Assembly (NCBI RefSeq): GCF_001663175.1
Contig: NZ_CP016033.1
Span: forward strand, 2,356,001-2,420,000
Direction of reading: 5' to 3'
From: Erythrobacter neustonensis
GTDB lineage: Bacteria; Pseudomonadota; Alphaproteobacteria; Sphingomonadales; Sphingomonadaceae
Length of the DNA stretch: 64,000 nt
This document shows positions 16,474 to 25,743 of this stretch, piece after piece. Position numbers and translations under genes: made by a program. Below the pieces are notes generated by a model. The model was given only the letters and a program-made list of their open reading frames with translations. It was not told the DNA's origin and did no database searches. Every line of letters begins with the position of its first letter. Position 1 is the first letter of the stretch.

Positions 16474-16545
16474 GATCGGATTGTCCTGTTTTGCGGAAGT
16501 GCTCCCGACCTTTATCGCGCAGCCACCTGTCGAGCAACAAATAGA

Positions 16546-16567
16546 CATATAAAGATAAGTTTATATT
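16546..16567. promoter_or_regulatory. AT-rich palindrome upstream of ahcY, SahR-like operator candidate
   Basis: ATATAAA (16547-16553), a 6-base spacer GATAAG and TTTATAT (16560-16566) form a perfect 7-bp dyad in otherwise GC-rich DNA, 91 bases before the ahcY start and 73 bases before the peroxiredoxin start. Proteobacterial SahR, an ArsR-family repressor sensing S-adenosylhomocysteine, controls ahcY/metK/metH through an AT-rich palindrome of this look. I am recalling that motif and cannot verify it here. The dyad itself is certain. Confidence 0.5.
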
Positions 16568-16657
16568 TGCCTCCGGAACCGTCTGACGCTAGGGAGCCGC
16601 CGCATGAACAGACCGCCCGCCTGTGCGGGCGCGACGCTGTGCTTAGGAGATAGAATG

Positions 16658-18082
16658 ATGGCCACTCTCGCTGCCACGCAGACCCATGAATATGTGATCA
16701 AGGACATCGCGCTTGCCCAGTTCGGCCGCGACGAGATTATGATCGCCGAAACCGAAATGCCCGGCCTGATGGCGCTGCGCGAAGAATATGGCGCATCGCA
16801 GCCTTTGAAGGGTGCGCGCATCACCGGCTCGCTCCACATGACAATTCAAACCGCCGTGCTGATCGAAACGCTGGTCGCACTGGGTGCCGAAGTCCGCTGG
16901 GCGACCTGCAACATCTTTTCGACCCAGGATCACGCCGCTGCCGCGATCGCCGCGCGCGGCATCCCCGTCTTCGCCATCAAGGGCGAAACGCTGGCCGATT
17001 ACTGGGACTATGTGGGCCGCATCTTCGACTGGTCGAGCGAGGCTGACGCCGACCTCACCTGCAACATGATCCTCGACGATGGCGGCGATGCCACGATGTT
17101 TGCGCTGTGGGGCGCGCGCATCGAAGCGGGCGAGGAAATGGGCGAGCCGACCAACGCCGAGGAAATCGAGTTCCAGCGCGCATTGAAGGCCTTCGTCGCT
17201 GCCAAGCCGGGCTACCTCACCAAGACGGTGAAGGCGATCAAGGGCGTTTCGGAAGAAACCACCACGGGCGTGATGCGCCTCTACCAGATCGCCAAGCAGG
17301 GCAAGCTGCCTTTCCCGGCGATCAACGTGAACGATTCGGTCACCAAGTCGAAGTTCGACAACCTTTACGGCTGCAAGGAATCGCTGGTCGACGCGATCCG
17401 CCGCGCGACCGACGTGATGCTGGCCGGCAAGGTCGCCTGTGTTGCCGGTTACGGCGATGTCGGCAAGGGCTCGGCCGCTTCGCTGCGTGACGGCGGCGCC
17501 CGCGTCATGGTCACCGAAATCGATCCGATCTGCGCGCTTCAAGCCGCGATGGACGGCTTTGAGGTCGTCACCATGGAAGACGCGGTCAAGCGCGCCGACA
17601 TCTTCGTCACCGCCACCGGCAACGAAGACGTGATCACCGCCGATCATATGATGAACATGAAGCCGATGGCGATCGTCTGCAACATCGGCCACTTCGACAG
17701 CGAAATCCAGATTTCGGCACTGTCGAACTACGAGTGGAAGGAAATCAAGGAAGGCACCGACCTCGTCACCTTCCCCGATGGCAAGTCGATCCTGATCCTC
17801 GCCAAGGGTCGTCTGGTGAACCTGGGCTGCGCCACCGGCCACCCCAGCTTCGTGATGAGCGCAAGCTTCACCAACCAGACGCTGGCGCAGATCGAACTGT
17901 TCACCAAGTCGGACAACTACAACAACGACGTCTACGTGCTGCCCAAGCACCTCGATGAAAAGGTCGCCGCGCTTCACCTCGAAAAGTTGGGCGTCAAGCT
18001 GACTCAACTGTCGAACAAGCAGGCCAGCTACATCGGCGTGCCGCAGGCTGGCCCGTTCAAGCCGGACCACTACCGCTACTAA
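16658..18082 (+). CDS. ahcY: Adenosylhomocysteinase
   Basis: Hydrolyses S-adenosylhomocysteine to adenosine and homocysteine, keeping the methylation cycle running. It has 474 residues, the long bacterial form. The N-terminus [18 protein letters not shown], substrate region [17 protein letters not shown] and the NAD-binding [13 protein letters not shown] near residue 260 are seen, and the end KPDHYRY is the family's conserved C-terminus. ATG 16655 or 16658 both follow TAGGAGA; the second has better spacing. A further in-frame ATG at 16604 would add 18 unlikely residues. The 5' leader holds a hairpin, GCCCGC/GCGGGC at 16615-16630. Confidence 0.96.
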   Translation: MATLAATQTHEYVIKDIALAQFGRDEIMIAETEMPGLMALREEYGASQPLKGARITGSLHMTIQTAVLIETLVALGAEVRWATCNIFSTQDHAAAAIAARGIPVFAIKGETLADYWDYVGRIFDWSSEADADLTCNMILDDGGDATMFALWGARIEAGEEMGEPTNAEEIEFQRALKAFVAAKPGYLTKTVKAIKGVSEETTTGVMRLYQIAKQGKLPFPAINVNDSVTKSKFDNLYGCKESLVDAIRRATDVMLAGKVACVAGYGDVGKGSAASLRDGGARVMVTEIDPICALQAAMDGFEVVTMEDAVKRADIFVTATGNEDVITADHMMNMKPMAIVCNIGHFDSEIQISALSNYEWKEIKEGTDLVTFPDGKSILILAKGRLVNLGCATGHPSFVMSASFTNQTLAQIELFTKSDNYNNDVYVLPKHLDEKVAALHLEKLGVKLTQLSNKQASYIGVPQAGPFKPDHYRY

Positions 18083-18182
18083 GCCATGAACCCGCCCGCT
18101 CCGCCTTGTTTTATCACGGGGTTGGGGGCGGGCGGTGCTTCCCCCGTTGCACTCCCGCGCGCACGCGCATAGCGGTTGTGCA

Positions 18183-20543
18183 ATGGATGTAACGCCGCTC
18201 TCGCTGGTGCTGATCGCGCTCGTTCTTGCCGCCTGGGCGGTGGGGGCGGGCGTTGTCGTTTTGCGGGCAAGCCGCAGCGCACGCCGGGCCAAGGCCATGC
18301 GCACTGGCCTCAAACGGATGCAGACTCTGCTCGATGTCGCGCCTGCCTTGCCCTTGCTGGTGCGGGTCGATGGCCGGATCGAAGCCCCCGACAGACTGGC
18401 GCGGATGCTGGGACTGGCGTCGATGCCGCAATATCTGTCCGAACTTGCCGCGCCCGTGGGCGGCGCGCGTGGCGGTGGTTTGGCGCAGAGCCAGCTCGAC
18501 CAGCTGTGGAGCAAGATCCAGACCACCCAGAAAAGCGCTGCACCATTTCGCATGGCGATCAATCTGCCCGGGTCGCAGCGCAGCCTCGCGCTGTATGGCA
18601 CGCTCGCCGATCCGCAGGTGTCGCCGGGCGGCGCGGCGCTGGTGTGGATTTTCGACTTTACCGAAAGCCACAGCGAAATGGCCCGCCTGCGCGCGGCCGC
18701 CGCGCGTGCGACCGGCGATTTTGCGGCGCTTGTCGGCCTGATCGAAGCCGCGCCGATGCCGATGTGGTTCCGCGACGACGGGCTGAAGCTGCAATTGGTC
18801 AATCAGGCCTATGTCGATGCCGTGGGAGCGCCGGGCGCGGCAGAAGTGGTGCAGGGCCAGATCGAACTGCTCGAACCCGAAGATGGCAATGCTCCGGCCG
18901 ACATCGCGCGCGCCACGCTGCAAAGCCAGACCGCGTCCGAACGGATCGTTGCTGCCACGATCCACGGCGCACGGCGCAGTCTGCGTGTCTCCGACCTCCC
19001 GCTGGGGCAGGAGGGCGTTGCCGGATACGCGATCGATATCGAGGAGCAGCAACAGGTCGCACGCGAATTCCGGGCGTTCCGCGATGCCCAGCGCGCCTTG
19101 CTCGATCAGCTGTCGGTCGGGGTTGCGCTGTTCGACGGTGAGGAGCGCCTGACCTTTGCCAATCGCCCGTTCCGGCGACTGTTCAGCCTGACGGAGGATG
19201 CGGTCGAAGCGCTCACCCCGTTCGACCGCTTCCTTGCCGAAGCGCGCGAGCGCGGGCGCACACCCGAAGTGCGCGATTTTCCCGAATGGCGACGCGAGCG
19301 CGCATCCTGGTTCGGCTTGCAGGCCGCCTATGAAGAAGCATGGCCGCTGCCCGGTGGCACGCACCTGCGCGTCGTGGCGCAGCCGATGCCCGATGGCGGG
19401 CTGGTGCTGATTACCGAAGACCGCACCGAAAGCCTCGCGCTGTCGGCGGTGCGCGATACCTTGCTGCGCACGCGCACCGCGACGCTCGACAGTCTGTTCG
19501 AGGCCTTGGCGATTTTCGCCCCCGATGGTTCGGTGCAATTGTGGAACCGCAGCTTTGCCGGGACATGGGGTCTCAATACCGAACTGCTCGACCAGCACCC
19601 GAGCGCCGATGAGTTGCTGAACGCGATCGGCCGCAATCTTGTGCGGCCCGAAGAGGCAAGCCTGATCGGCGCGGCGGTTCGGGCCGCAACGCTTGACCGG
19701 CGCGAGAAGGAGGGGCGCGTCGATCTGGCCGATGGGCGCACCTTGCGCTTTGCAGGCATTCCGCTTCCCGATGGCAACGGCTTGCTGACCGTGCTCGATA
19801 TCACCGCATCGCAAAAAGCGGAGCAAGCGCTGCGCGAACGCGCCGAGGCGCTGGAAGAGGCCGACGCGGTCAAGGCCCGGTTCCTCGCAAACATGAGCTA
19901 CGAATTCCGCACCCCGCTCACCACCATCGGCGGCTATGCCGAACTGCTCAAGAGCGGGGCTGCGAGCGATCCCGCGGCGGCAAGCGAGTATGTCGATGCC
20001 ATTCTCTCGGCGGTCGAGCGGCTGACCGAACAGGTCGAAAACGTGCTCGATCTGTCGCAGAGCGAGGCGGGCCTTCTGCCGATCCGCAAGGAACGGCTCG
20101 ACCTGCTCGAGTTCCTCACCAAGCTGGTGCGCGAGCGCGAGGCGGCAATCATTGGCGCAGGGCTGAGCCTCGATCTGAAGGCGCGGCGCGGCCGGATCAT
20201 CGATGCCGACCCACGCCAGATGGGACGCGCAATCGGCAATCTGCTCGACAACGCCATCAACGGCACCCCGAGCGGCGGGCGCATCGTCATCGAAATCAGG
20301 CGCGCGAGCGAGGACGGGAGCGCGGGGATCGAAATCAGCATCACCGACAATGGCCGCGGAATGAGCGCGCAGGAACTCGCTATCGCCCAAGGCGGGGCAA
20401 GCCGCAGCAGCGGCGAGGCGAGCGAGCGCCGCACCGGGTTGGGCATCCCGCTCGCCCGGCAACTGATCGCCGCCCATGACGGGACGCTCGATATCGTCAG
20501 CCGCAAGGGTACCGGCACCACCGCGACCATCCGGCTGCCATGA
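18183..20543 (+). CDS. divL: DivL-type cell-cycle PAS kinase with tyrosine in place of the H-box histidine
   Basis: 786 residues. One N-terminal membrane segment (LSLVLIALVLAAWAVGAGVVVL, about 7-28), several PAS-like domains (about 170-530), a dimerisation helix and a HATPase domain: N-box LLDNAINGT near 686, DNGRGMS near 722, GLGIPLARQL near 752. The H-box reads FLANMSYEFRTPLT, so the phospho-acceptor His is Tyr573. This is the hallmark of Caulobacter DivL (Tyr550), which binds DivK~P and controls CckA and hence CtrA. Length and the downstream tsaE also fit. A nonstandard histidine kinase of other function is the alternative. Its stop overlaps the tsaE ATG (ATGA). Confidence 0.88.
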   Translation: MDVTPLSLVLIALVLAAWAVGAGVVVLRASRSARRAKAMRTGLKRMQTLLDVAPALPLLVRVDGRIEAPDRLARMLGLASMPQYLSELAAPVGGARGGGLAQSQLDQLWSKIQTTQKSAAPFRMAINLPGSQRSLALYGTLADPQVSPGGAALVWIFDFTESHSEMARLRAAAARATGDFAALVGLIEAAPMPMWFRDDGLKLQLVNQAYVDAVGAPGAAEVVQGQIELLEPEDGNAPADIARATLQSQTASERIVAATIHGARRSLRVSDLPLGQEGVAGYAIDIEEQQQVAREFRAFRDAQRALLDQLSVGVALFDGEERLTFANRPFRRLFSLTEDAVEALTPFDRFLAEARERGRTPEVRDFPEWRRERASWFGLQAAYEEAWPLPGGTHLRVVAQPMPDGGLVLITEDRTESLALSAVRDTLLRTRTATLDSLFEALAIFAPDGSVQLWNRSFAGTWGLNTELLDQHPSADELLNAIGRNLVRPEEASLIGAAVRAATLDRREKEGRVDLADGRTLRFAGIPLPDGNGLLTVLDITASQKAEQALRERAEALEEADAVKARFLANMSYEFRTPLTTIGGYAELLKSGAASDPAAASEYVDAILSAVERLTEQVENVLDLSQSEAGLLPIRKERLDLLEFLTKLVREREAAIIGAGLSLDLKARRGRIIDADPRQMGRAIGNLLDNAINGTPSGGRIVIEIRRASEDGSAGIEISITDNGRGMSAQELAIAQGGASRSSGEASERRTGLGIPLARQLIAAHDGTLDIVSRKGTGTTATIRLP

Positions 20544-21004
20544 CGGGCTCGCGGGAGGTTCTGCCCGATCTTGCGTCCATGGCCGCGTTTGGCGAGCGCA
20601 TCGCTGCGCGATTGCAACCCGGCGATGTCGTCGCGCTCGAAGGCGGGCTGGGGGCAGGCAAGACCACGCTGGCGCGCGCCATCCTTGCCGCGCTCGGTCA
20701 CGATGGCGAGGTGCCGTCGCCCACCTTCACGATCATCGAAGCCTATGCCGCGCCGCCGCTTCGCCTGCCGGTCGTGCATGCCGATTTCTACCGGCTCGAC
20801 GATCCTTCGGAGCTCGCGGAAATCGGGCTCGACGATTATCGCGACGGCGCGGCCCTGATCGCCGAATGGCCCGACCATGCAGGTGGTTTTGGGCAGGAAC
20901 GAGGGTGCCTCGCGATCGCCCTGACGGGGCTGGGGGAAAGCGGCCAAGGCGGGCGGATTGCGATTGCCCACGGGGGCGCGGATTGGGTAGGGCGGATGCC
21001 ATGA
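20540..21004 (+). CDS. tsaE: tRNA threonylcarbamoyladenosine biosynthesis ATPase TsaE
   Basis: ATPase that, with TsaB and TsaD, makes t6A at position 37 of ANN-decoding tRNAs. It has 154 residues. The P-loop is EGGLGAGKTTLAR with Lys41. SPTFTIIEAY and the conserved VVHADFYRLDDPSELAEIGLDDY follow, and IAEWPDHAG is also characteristic. ATGA overlaps link it to divL upstream and amgK downstream. tsaB and tsaD are not in the window. Confidence 0.95.
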   Translation: MTGSREVLPDLASMAAFGERIAARLQPGDVVALEGGLGAGKTTLARAILAALGHDGEVPSPTFTIIEAYAAPPLRLPVVHADFYRLDDPSELAEIGLDDYRDGAALIAEWPDHAGGFGQERGCLAIALTGLGESGQGGRIAIAHGGADWVGRMP

Positions 21005-21990
21005 GCGATTTGCCCCAAGGTCTTGCCGAATTCATTGCCCGCGCCGGTTGGGCCGATGCCGCGATTTATCCCCTGCCGGGCGATGCCTCGTTCAGGCGTT
21101 ATTTCCGGCTGACGCACGCGGGCGGCGAAACGGCCATGCTGATGCACGCGCCGCCCCCGCACGAGGATCCGGCGCCGTTTCTGGACGTCGCGCAGTGGCT
21201 GACCGAAGGCGGCATGCGTGGCCCGGCAATCCTCGCTGCCGAGCCTGCGGCAGGCTGGGTGCTGACCGAGGATTTCGGCGATGACCGGATGCGCGACTGG
21301 CTCGATGTGCATCCCGGCGACGAGCATGAGGCCTATCAGGCCGCGGTCGATGCGCTGGTGGCGCTCCACCGCCTTCCGCCCGGCCCCTTCGCACCCTATG
21401 ACATGGCGGTCTATCAGCGCGAGGCAGCGCTGCTGACCGAATGGTGGTGCCCTGCGCAAGAATTCGATGTCGATAACCCCGGTTATGCTGCGGCATGGGA
21501 TGAAGTGATGCAGCCGGTAATCGCGCGCCAGAACCCGGGCGTTACGGTGCTGCGCGATTATCACGCCGAGAATATCATGCTGCTGGGCGGAAAGCCCGGC
21601 GCGCCGCAGGGGCTGATCGACTTTCAGGACGCGCTGGTCGGGCATCCCGCCTATGATTTGGTATCGCTGCTTCAGGATGCGCGGCGCGATGTCGATGTGC
21701 ATCTGGAAACCGCGATGCTGCTGCATTACGCGCAGGCGACCGGCGTTGCGAGCGATGACTTTCTCGCCGACTACGCAACGCTTGGCGCGCAGCGCAATGC
21801 CAAGATCGTCGGCATCTTTACCCGGCTCAATGCCCGTGACGCAAAGCCGCGCTATCTGGCGATGATCCCGCGGGTATGGGCCGCGCTCGAACGCGATCTG
21901 GCGCACCCTGCGCTGGCACCCGTCGCCCGGTGGTTCGATGCCAATATCCCGGACGAATTGCGCGCCCGCAATGGCGCCTTTGCCGAATGA
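21001..21990 (+). CDS. amgK: Anomeric N-acetylmuramate/N-acetylglucosamine kinase
   Basis: Phosphorylates MurNAc at C1 in the AmgK-MurU route of peptidoglycan recycling, which bypasses de novo UDP-GlcNAc steps. It has 329 residues with the aminoglycoside-phosphotransferase fold. The catalytic loop VLRDYHAENIML has Asp186 and Asn191, and the metal-binding LIDFQDALVGHPAYDL has Asp207. The N-terminal nucleotide-binding part DASFRRYFRL is present. The murU gene follows with an ATGA overlap, the standard arrangement. Without that context it would be only an APH-family kinase. Confidence 0.92.
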   Translation: MSDLPQGLAEFIARAGWADAAIYPLPGDASFRRYFRLTHAGGETAMLMHAPPPHEDPAPFLDVAQWLTEGGMRGPAILAAEPAAGWVLTEDFGDDRMRDWLDVHPGDEHEAYQAAVDALVALHRLPPGPFAPYDMAVYQREAALLTEWWCPAQEFDVDNPGYAAAWDEVMQPVIARQNPGVTVLRDYHAENIMLLGGKPGAPQGLIDFQDALVGHPAYDLVSLLQDARRDVDVHLETAMLLHYAQATGVASDDFLADYATLGAQRNAKIVGIFTRLNARDAKPRYLAMIPRVWAALERDLAHPALAPVARWFDANIPDELRARNGAFAE

Positions 21991-22703
21991 CGAAGCTTGC
22001 ATCCGACACCGCGATGATCCTTGCCGCAGGGCTCGGCAAGCGGATGCGGCCGCTGACCGCCAGTCAGCCCAAGCCGCTGGTGCGCGTGGCAGGCAAGGCG
22101 CTGATCGATCACGCGCTTGACCGGCTCGCGGATGCGGGTGTGGCGCGCGCGGTGGTCAACGTGCACTACCTCGCCGACGCACTCGAAGCCCATGTATTGG
22201 CGCGTCAGAATCCTGCGGTCACGGTTTCGGACGAGCGGGCGCAGCTGCTCGAAACCGGGGGCGGGATGGTCAAGGCGCTGCCGCTGCTGCCCGATCCGTT
22301 CTTTGCGCTCAACGCCGACAATATCTGGCTGGACGGGCCAAAGAGCGCGTTCCACGATCTGTCGCGGCGGTGGGATGCGGACACAATGGATGCACTGCTG
22401 CTGGTAGTGCCGCACGCGCGGGCGATGAATTTTGCGGGGCCGGGCGATTTTCACATGGACCCGCTGGGTCATGTCACCCGCCGCCGCGCTGGACGCATTG
22501 CACCCTTCATCTTCACTGGCATCCAGCTGGTCAGTCACCGGCTGCTGCGCGATGCGCCCCAAGGGCCGTTTTCGACCAACATTCTCTGGAACCGGGCGAT
22601 GGAGGAAGGGCGCCTGTTCGGCATCAGCTTTACCGGCCAGTGGTTCGAAGTGGGCACCCCGCAGATGATCCGGCCGACCGAAGAAGCGCTCAGTGGTGGT
22701 TGA
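21987..22703 (+). CDS. murU: N-acetylmuramate alpha-1-phosphate uridylyltransferase
   Basis: Converts MurNAc-1-phosphate and UTP to UDP-MurNAc. It has 238 residues with a nucleotidyltransferase fold. The N-terminal signature MILAAGLGKRMRPLT is at 10-24, followed by the lysine in SQPKPLV. Sugar-binding ETGGGMVKALPLL and metal-binding LNADNIW follow, and FEVGTPQMI near the end is typical. It completes the recycling pair with AmgK. Such pathways give intrinsic fosfomycin tolerance in other proteobacteria. It overlaps the addB start by 11 bases. Confidence 0.92.
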   Translation: MTKLASDTAMILAAGLGKRMRPLTASQPKPLVRVAGKALIDHALDRLADAGVARAVVNVHYLADALEAHVLARQNPAVTVSDERAQLLETGGGMVKALPLLPDPFFALNADNIWLDGPKSAFHDLSRRWDADTMDALLLVVPHARAMNFAGPGDFHMDPLGHVTRRRAGRIAPFIFTGIQLVSHRLLRDAPQGPFSTNILWNRAMEEGRLFGISFTGQWFEVGTPQMIRPTEEALSGG

Positions 22704-25700
22704 TCGAGGCGGCGGCGGGCTCAACGTCTATTCGATTGCGGCGCATCGCGGATTTGCCGATGCGCTGGTGGCCGGCATTGTTCCGCGTTACCGCGAAGAG
22801 GGCTTCGGGCTTGCGCGGCTGACGCTGCTGGTGCCTTCGACCCGCGCAGCGCGGACGCTGTCGGAGGCCTTTATTCGTCACGCGGGCGAAACCGGCACAG
22901 GCGGTTTGCTGATGCCCCGCATGGTGGCGGTGGGCGACCTTGATCTTGACGAGAAACTGGGCGCGGCGTTCGATCCGCTGGGGGCGGCCGACATTCCGCC
23001 TGCGAGCGATCCGGTGCGCCGCTGGCTGACGCTCGACCGGCTGATCGCCGAAGAAAGAGCGGGCGAGGGAATGAACCCGTTGCCGGGCAGGGCGAGGCTC
23101 AATCTCGCACGCGAAATGGCGCAAACGATGGACCGGCTGCTGGTCGAGGAAAAAGCGGTCAGCGACCTGTGGGAAAGCGAGGCGGTGCTCGACAGCGTTG
23201 CAGGGCTTGCCGGACACTGGCAGCGATCGGTGCGGCTGTTTCTGCGGGTCATTGTGCGCTGGCAGGCCGAACTCGCCGCGCGGGGCGAAGTCGATGCCGC
23301 GACACGGCGCAACTTGCTGTTCGACCGTGCCGCGCGCCGCTGGCGGGAAACGCCGCCAGCGCACCCTGTGGTCGCTGCCGGCGTGACCAGCGCATCGCCC
23401 GCGCTGGCGCGCTTGCTGCGCGTGGTCGCGGGACTACCGCAAGGCGCCGTGGTGCTACCCGACCTCGACCTTGCGATGGCGGACGATGCCTGGGAGGAAC
23501 TCGGGCTGGCGGGCGCGAGCACCGAACCCGGTGGCCCGGTGTTTGCCGCTGGCGACGCGCTCAGCCACCCGCAATACCACCTCAAGCTGCTGCTCAACCG
23601 CATGGGTGTGAACCGCGGCGAGGTGCAGCAATGGCACCGCCGCGGAATCGGCGCGGCCGATCCGGCGCGCGCGCGCGCCATCTCCTCGCTGTTTCTGCCC
23701 CCGCAGGCCAGCCGTTCGTGGATTTCGCTCGAGGCGAAGGACCGCAGGCTCGATGGCGTGCGGCTGATGGCGAGCGCGACGATCGAGGAGGAAGCCCAAG
23801 CGATCGCGTTGCTGGTGCGCGAAGCCATCGCTGCCCCGGAAAAGCGTGTCGCCGTCGTCACCGCCGATCGCGGGCTTGCGCGGCGGGTGGCGCAGCATCT
23901 CGAACGCTGGAATATCATCGCAGACGACACCGCGGGTCGTCCCTTGCCGCTGACGCCCGCGGGCCGCCTGTTCGGGCTGCTGGCCGGGATTGCCGCAAAC
24001 GGCGCGGACCCTGCCGGGCTGATCGCCACCTTCGGTCACCCGCTGGTGCGCGGGTGGGACGGCGAGGTGCGCGCGGAGTGGCTGAAAGGTCTGCGTGCAT
24101 TCGACCGCCAACTGCGCGGCCCTGCGCCCGCGCCCGGGATGGAGCCGCTGCGCATCGCCGCCGCCAAGGCCAAGGTTGAAGGGTGGTGGGGCGAGGCCGA
24201 GGCGCTGATCGCGCCACTGATCGACTGGCCTGCCGAAATCGCGCTCGAAGATGCGCTCGACCGTTTGGCTGCGGTGGCCGAAGCGCTTGCCCGGACGATG
24301 ATCTGGGAGCGCGAGGATGGTCGCGCGCTGGGTGCCTTCGTCGAGGATCTGCGGTCGACCGCGGCAATGCTGGGGACCAGGATCGAAACGGCGGACTTTG
24401 CCGGCGCATTGCGCGATGCGATGGAAGCTGTCGCGGTGCGTCCGGGTTATGGCGGCCATCCGCGGATTGCGATCTACGGATTGCTCGAAGCGCGGATGGC
24501 GCGCGCGGATCTGATCATCTGCGGCGGGCTGAACGAGGGCAGCTGGCCGCAGCCGCCCGGCGCGGACGCGCTGCTTGCCCCCGCGATCCTGCGCGCGTTG
24601 GGTGTGCCGGGCGCGGATTTTCGCATCGGGCTGGCCGCGCACGATCTGGCGGGCGCAATGGGCGCGCCGCAGGTGGTCTTGTCGCGCAGTCTGCGCGACG
24701 CCGAAGGGCCGGCGCTGCCGTCGCGCTTCCTGCTGCGGGTCGAAGCGCTGCTCGGCGCGGATCTCGACAAGGAGCATCGCGAGCGCGCGATCCCGGCGAT
24801 GCTGCCGCTGATCGATCGTCGGCGTCCGCCATCCGCACCCTATCCGCGCCCCGCGCCCGATCCTTCGCCAGCGCGGCGCGATGTCCCGATCAAGGTCACC
24901 GCGCTCGACCGGCTGCTGGGCGATCCTTACCAGTTCTACGCGCAGGCGATCCTCGATCTGCGGCAACTGTCGCCGCTTGCCGCCGATCCCTTCAGCGATC
25001 CTGCACTGCGCGGCACACTGGTGCACGACATCCTCGATAAATGGCACAAGGCGCGCAAGGATCAGCCGGGATTGCCGATTGCCCCTTTCGCCGCGGCGCA
25101 TTTCGCGGCCGAACGCGTGCATCCGCTGTTCCGCGCCCTGTGGCAGCCGCGGCTGATTGCCGCGCTCGAACGGTTCGAAACATGGGTCGACAAGGCACAG
25201 GCGGATGGCCGCACGGTGCTCGCCGCCGAGATCGCGGGCGAGATGGAGGTTGCCGGCGTCAAGGTGATCGGCCGCGCCGACCGGATCGACAGGCTCGCCG
25301 ACGGTACGCTTGCGATCGTCGACTACAAGACCGGCAGCCCCCCTTCGAAAAAGCAGGTTGAAGAGGGCTTCGCATTGCAGCTCGGATTGCTCGGCCTGAT
25401 CGCCGGACAGGGCCGGTTTGCCGATGACAAGACGGGCCAGGTCGTCACGGGAACGGCCGGCACGTTCGAATATTGGTCGCTTGGCCGGTCCAAGAAAGAG
25501 GGCGGGTTCGGCTACACCGAGACGCCGTTGAAAATCGGCGATGCCAGAAGCGGGCTTCCTCCCGAAGAATTCCTGCCGCATCACGCCGACAAGCTGAAGC
25601 TGGCGATCACCCGCTTCATCAAGGGCAGCGAACCTTTTCTGGCGCGGGAAAATCCGGATTACCAAGGCTATAACGAATATGACCAGCTGATGCGGCTCGA

Positions 25701-25743
25701 AGAATGGCTGGTGCGCATGACGGACAAGGACACCGAAGCATGA
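22693..25743 (+). CDS. addB: AddB subunit of the AddAB double-strand-break repair helicase-nuclease
   Basis: Partner of AddA in processing DNA ends for RecA. It has 1016 residues, the alphaproteobacterial AddB size. The N-terminal helicase-like segment LTLLVPSTRAARTLSEAF lacks a true Walker A, as is usual in this branch. The C-terminal RecB-type nuclease has His778 (TLVHD), Asp863 (GRADRID), Asp877 and Lys879 (VDYKTG), and the QLGLLG motif. The start is GTG 22693, inside murU; a later start cannot be excluded. It overlaps addA by ATGA. Confidence 0.93.
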   Translation: MVVDRGGGGLNVYSIAAHRGFADALVAGIVPRYREEGFGLARLTLLVPSTRAARTLSEAFIRHAGETGTGGLLMPRMVAVGDLDLDEKLGAAFDPLGAADIPPASDPVRRWLTLDRLIAEERAGEGMNPLPGRARLNLAREMAQTMDRLLVEEKAVSDLWESEAVLDSVAGLAGHWQRSVRLFLRVIVRWQAELAARGEVDAATRRNLLFDRAARRWRETPPAHPVVAAGVTSASPALARLLRVVAGLPQGAVVLPDLDLAMADDAWEELGLAGASTEPGGPVFAAGDALSHPQYHLKLLLNRMGVNRGEVQQWHRRGIGAADPARARAISSLFLPPQASRSWISLEAKDRRLDGVRLMASATIEEEAQAIALLVREAIAAPEKRVAVVTADRGLARRVAQHLERWNIIADDTAGRPLPLTPAGRLFGLLAGIAANGADPAGLIATFGHPLVRGWDGEVRAEWLKGLRAFDRQLRGPAPAPGMEPLRIAAAKAKVEGWWGEAEALIAPLIDWPAEIALEDALDRLAAVAEALARTMIWEREDGRALGAFVEDLRSTAAMLGTRIETADFAGALRDAMEAVAVRPGYGGHPRIAIYGLLEARMARADLIICGGLNEGSWPQPPGADALLAPAILRALGVPGADFRIGLAAHDLAGAMGAPQVVLSRSLRDAEGPALPSRFLLRVEALLGADLDKEHRERAIPAMLPLIDRRRPPSAPYPRPAPDPSPARRDVPIKVTALDRLLGDPYQFYAQAILDLRQLSPLAADPFSDPALRGTLVHDILDKWHKARKDQPGLPIAPFAAAHFAAERVHPLFRALWQPRLIAALERFETWVDKAQADGRTVLAAEIAGEMEVAGVKVIGRADRIDRLADGTLAIVDYKTGSPPSKKQVEEGFALQLGLLGLIAGQGRFADDKTGQVVTGTAGTFEYWSLGRSKKEGGFGYTETPLKIGDARSGLPPEEFLPHHADKLKLAITRFIKGSEPFLARENPDYQGYNEYDQLMRLEEWLVRMTDKDTEA

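Noticed and set aside
16568..16654. SAH riboswitch upstream of ahcY
   Set aside because: A hairpin is present, but I could not match the conserved core and pseudoknot of the known SAH riboswitch class. The AT-rich operator is a more likely control element.
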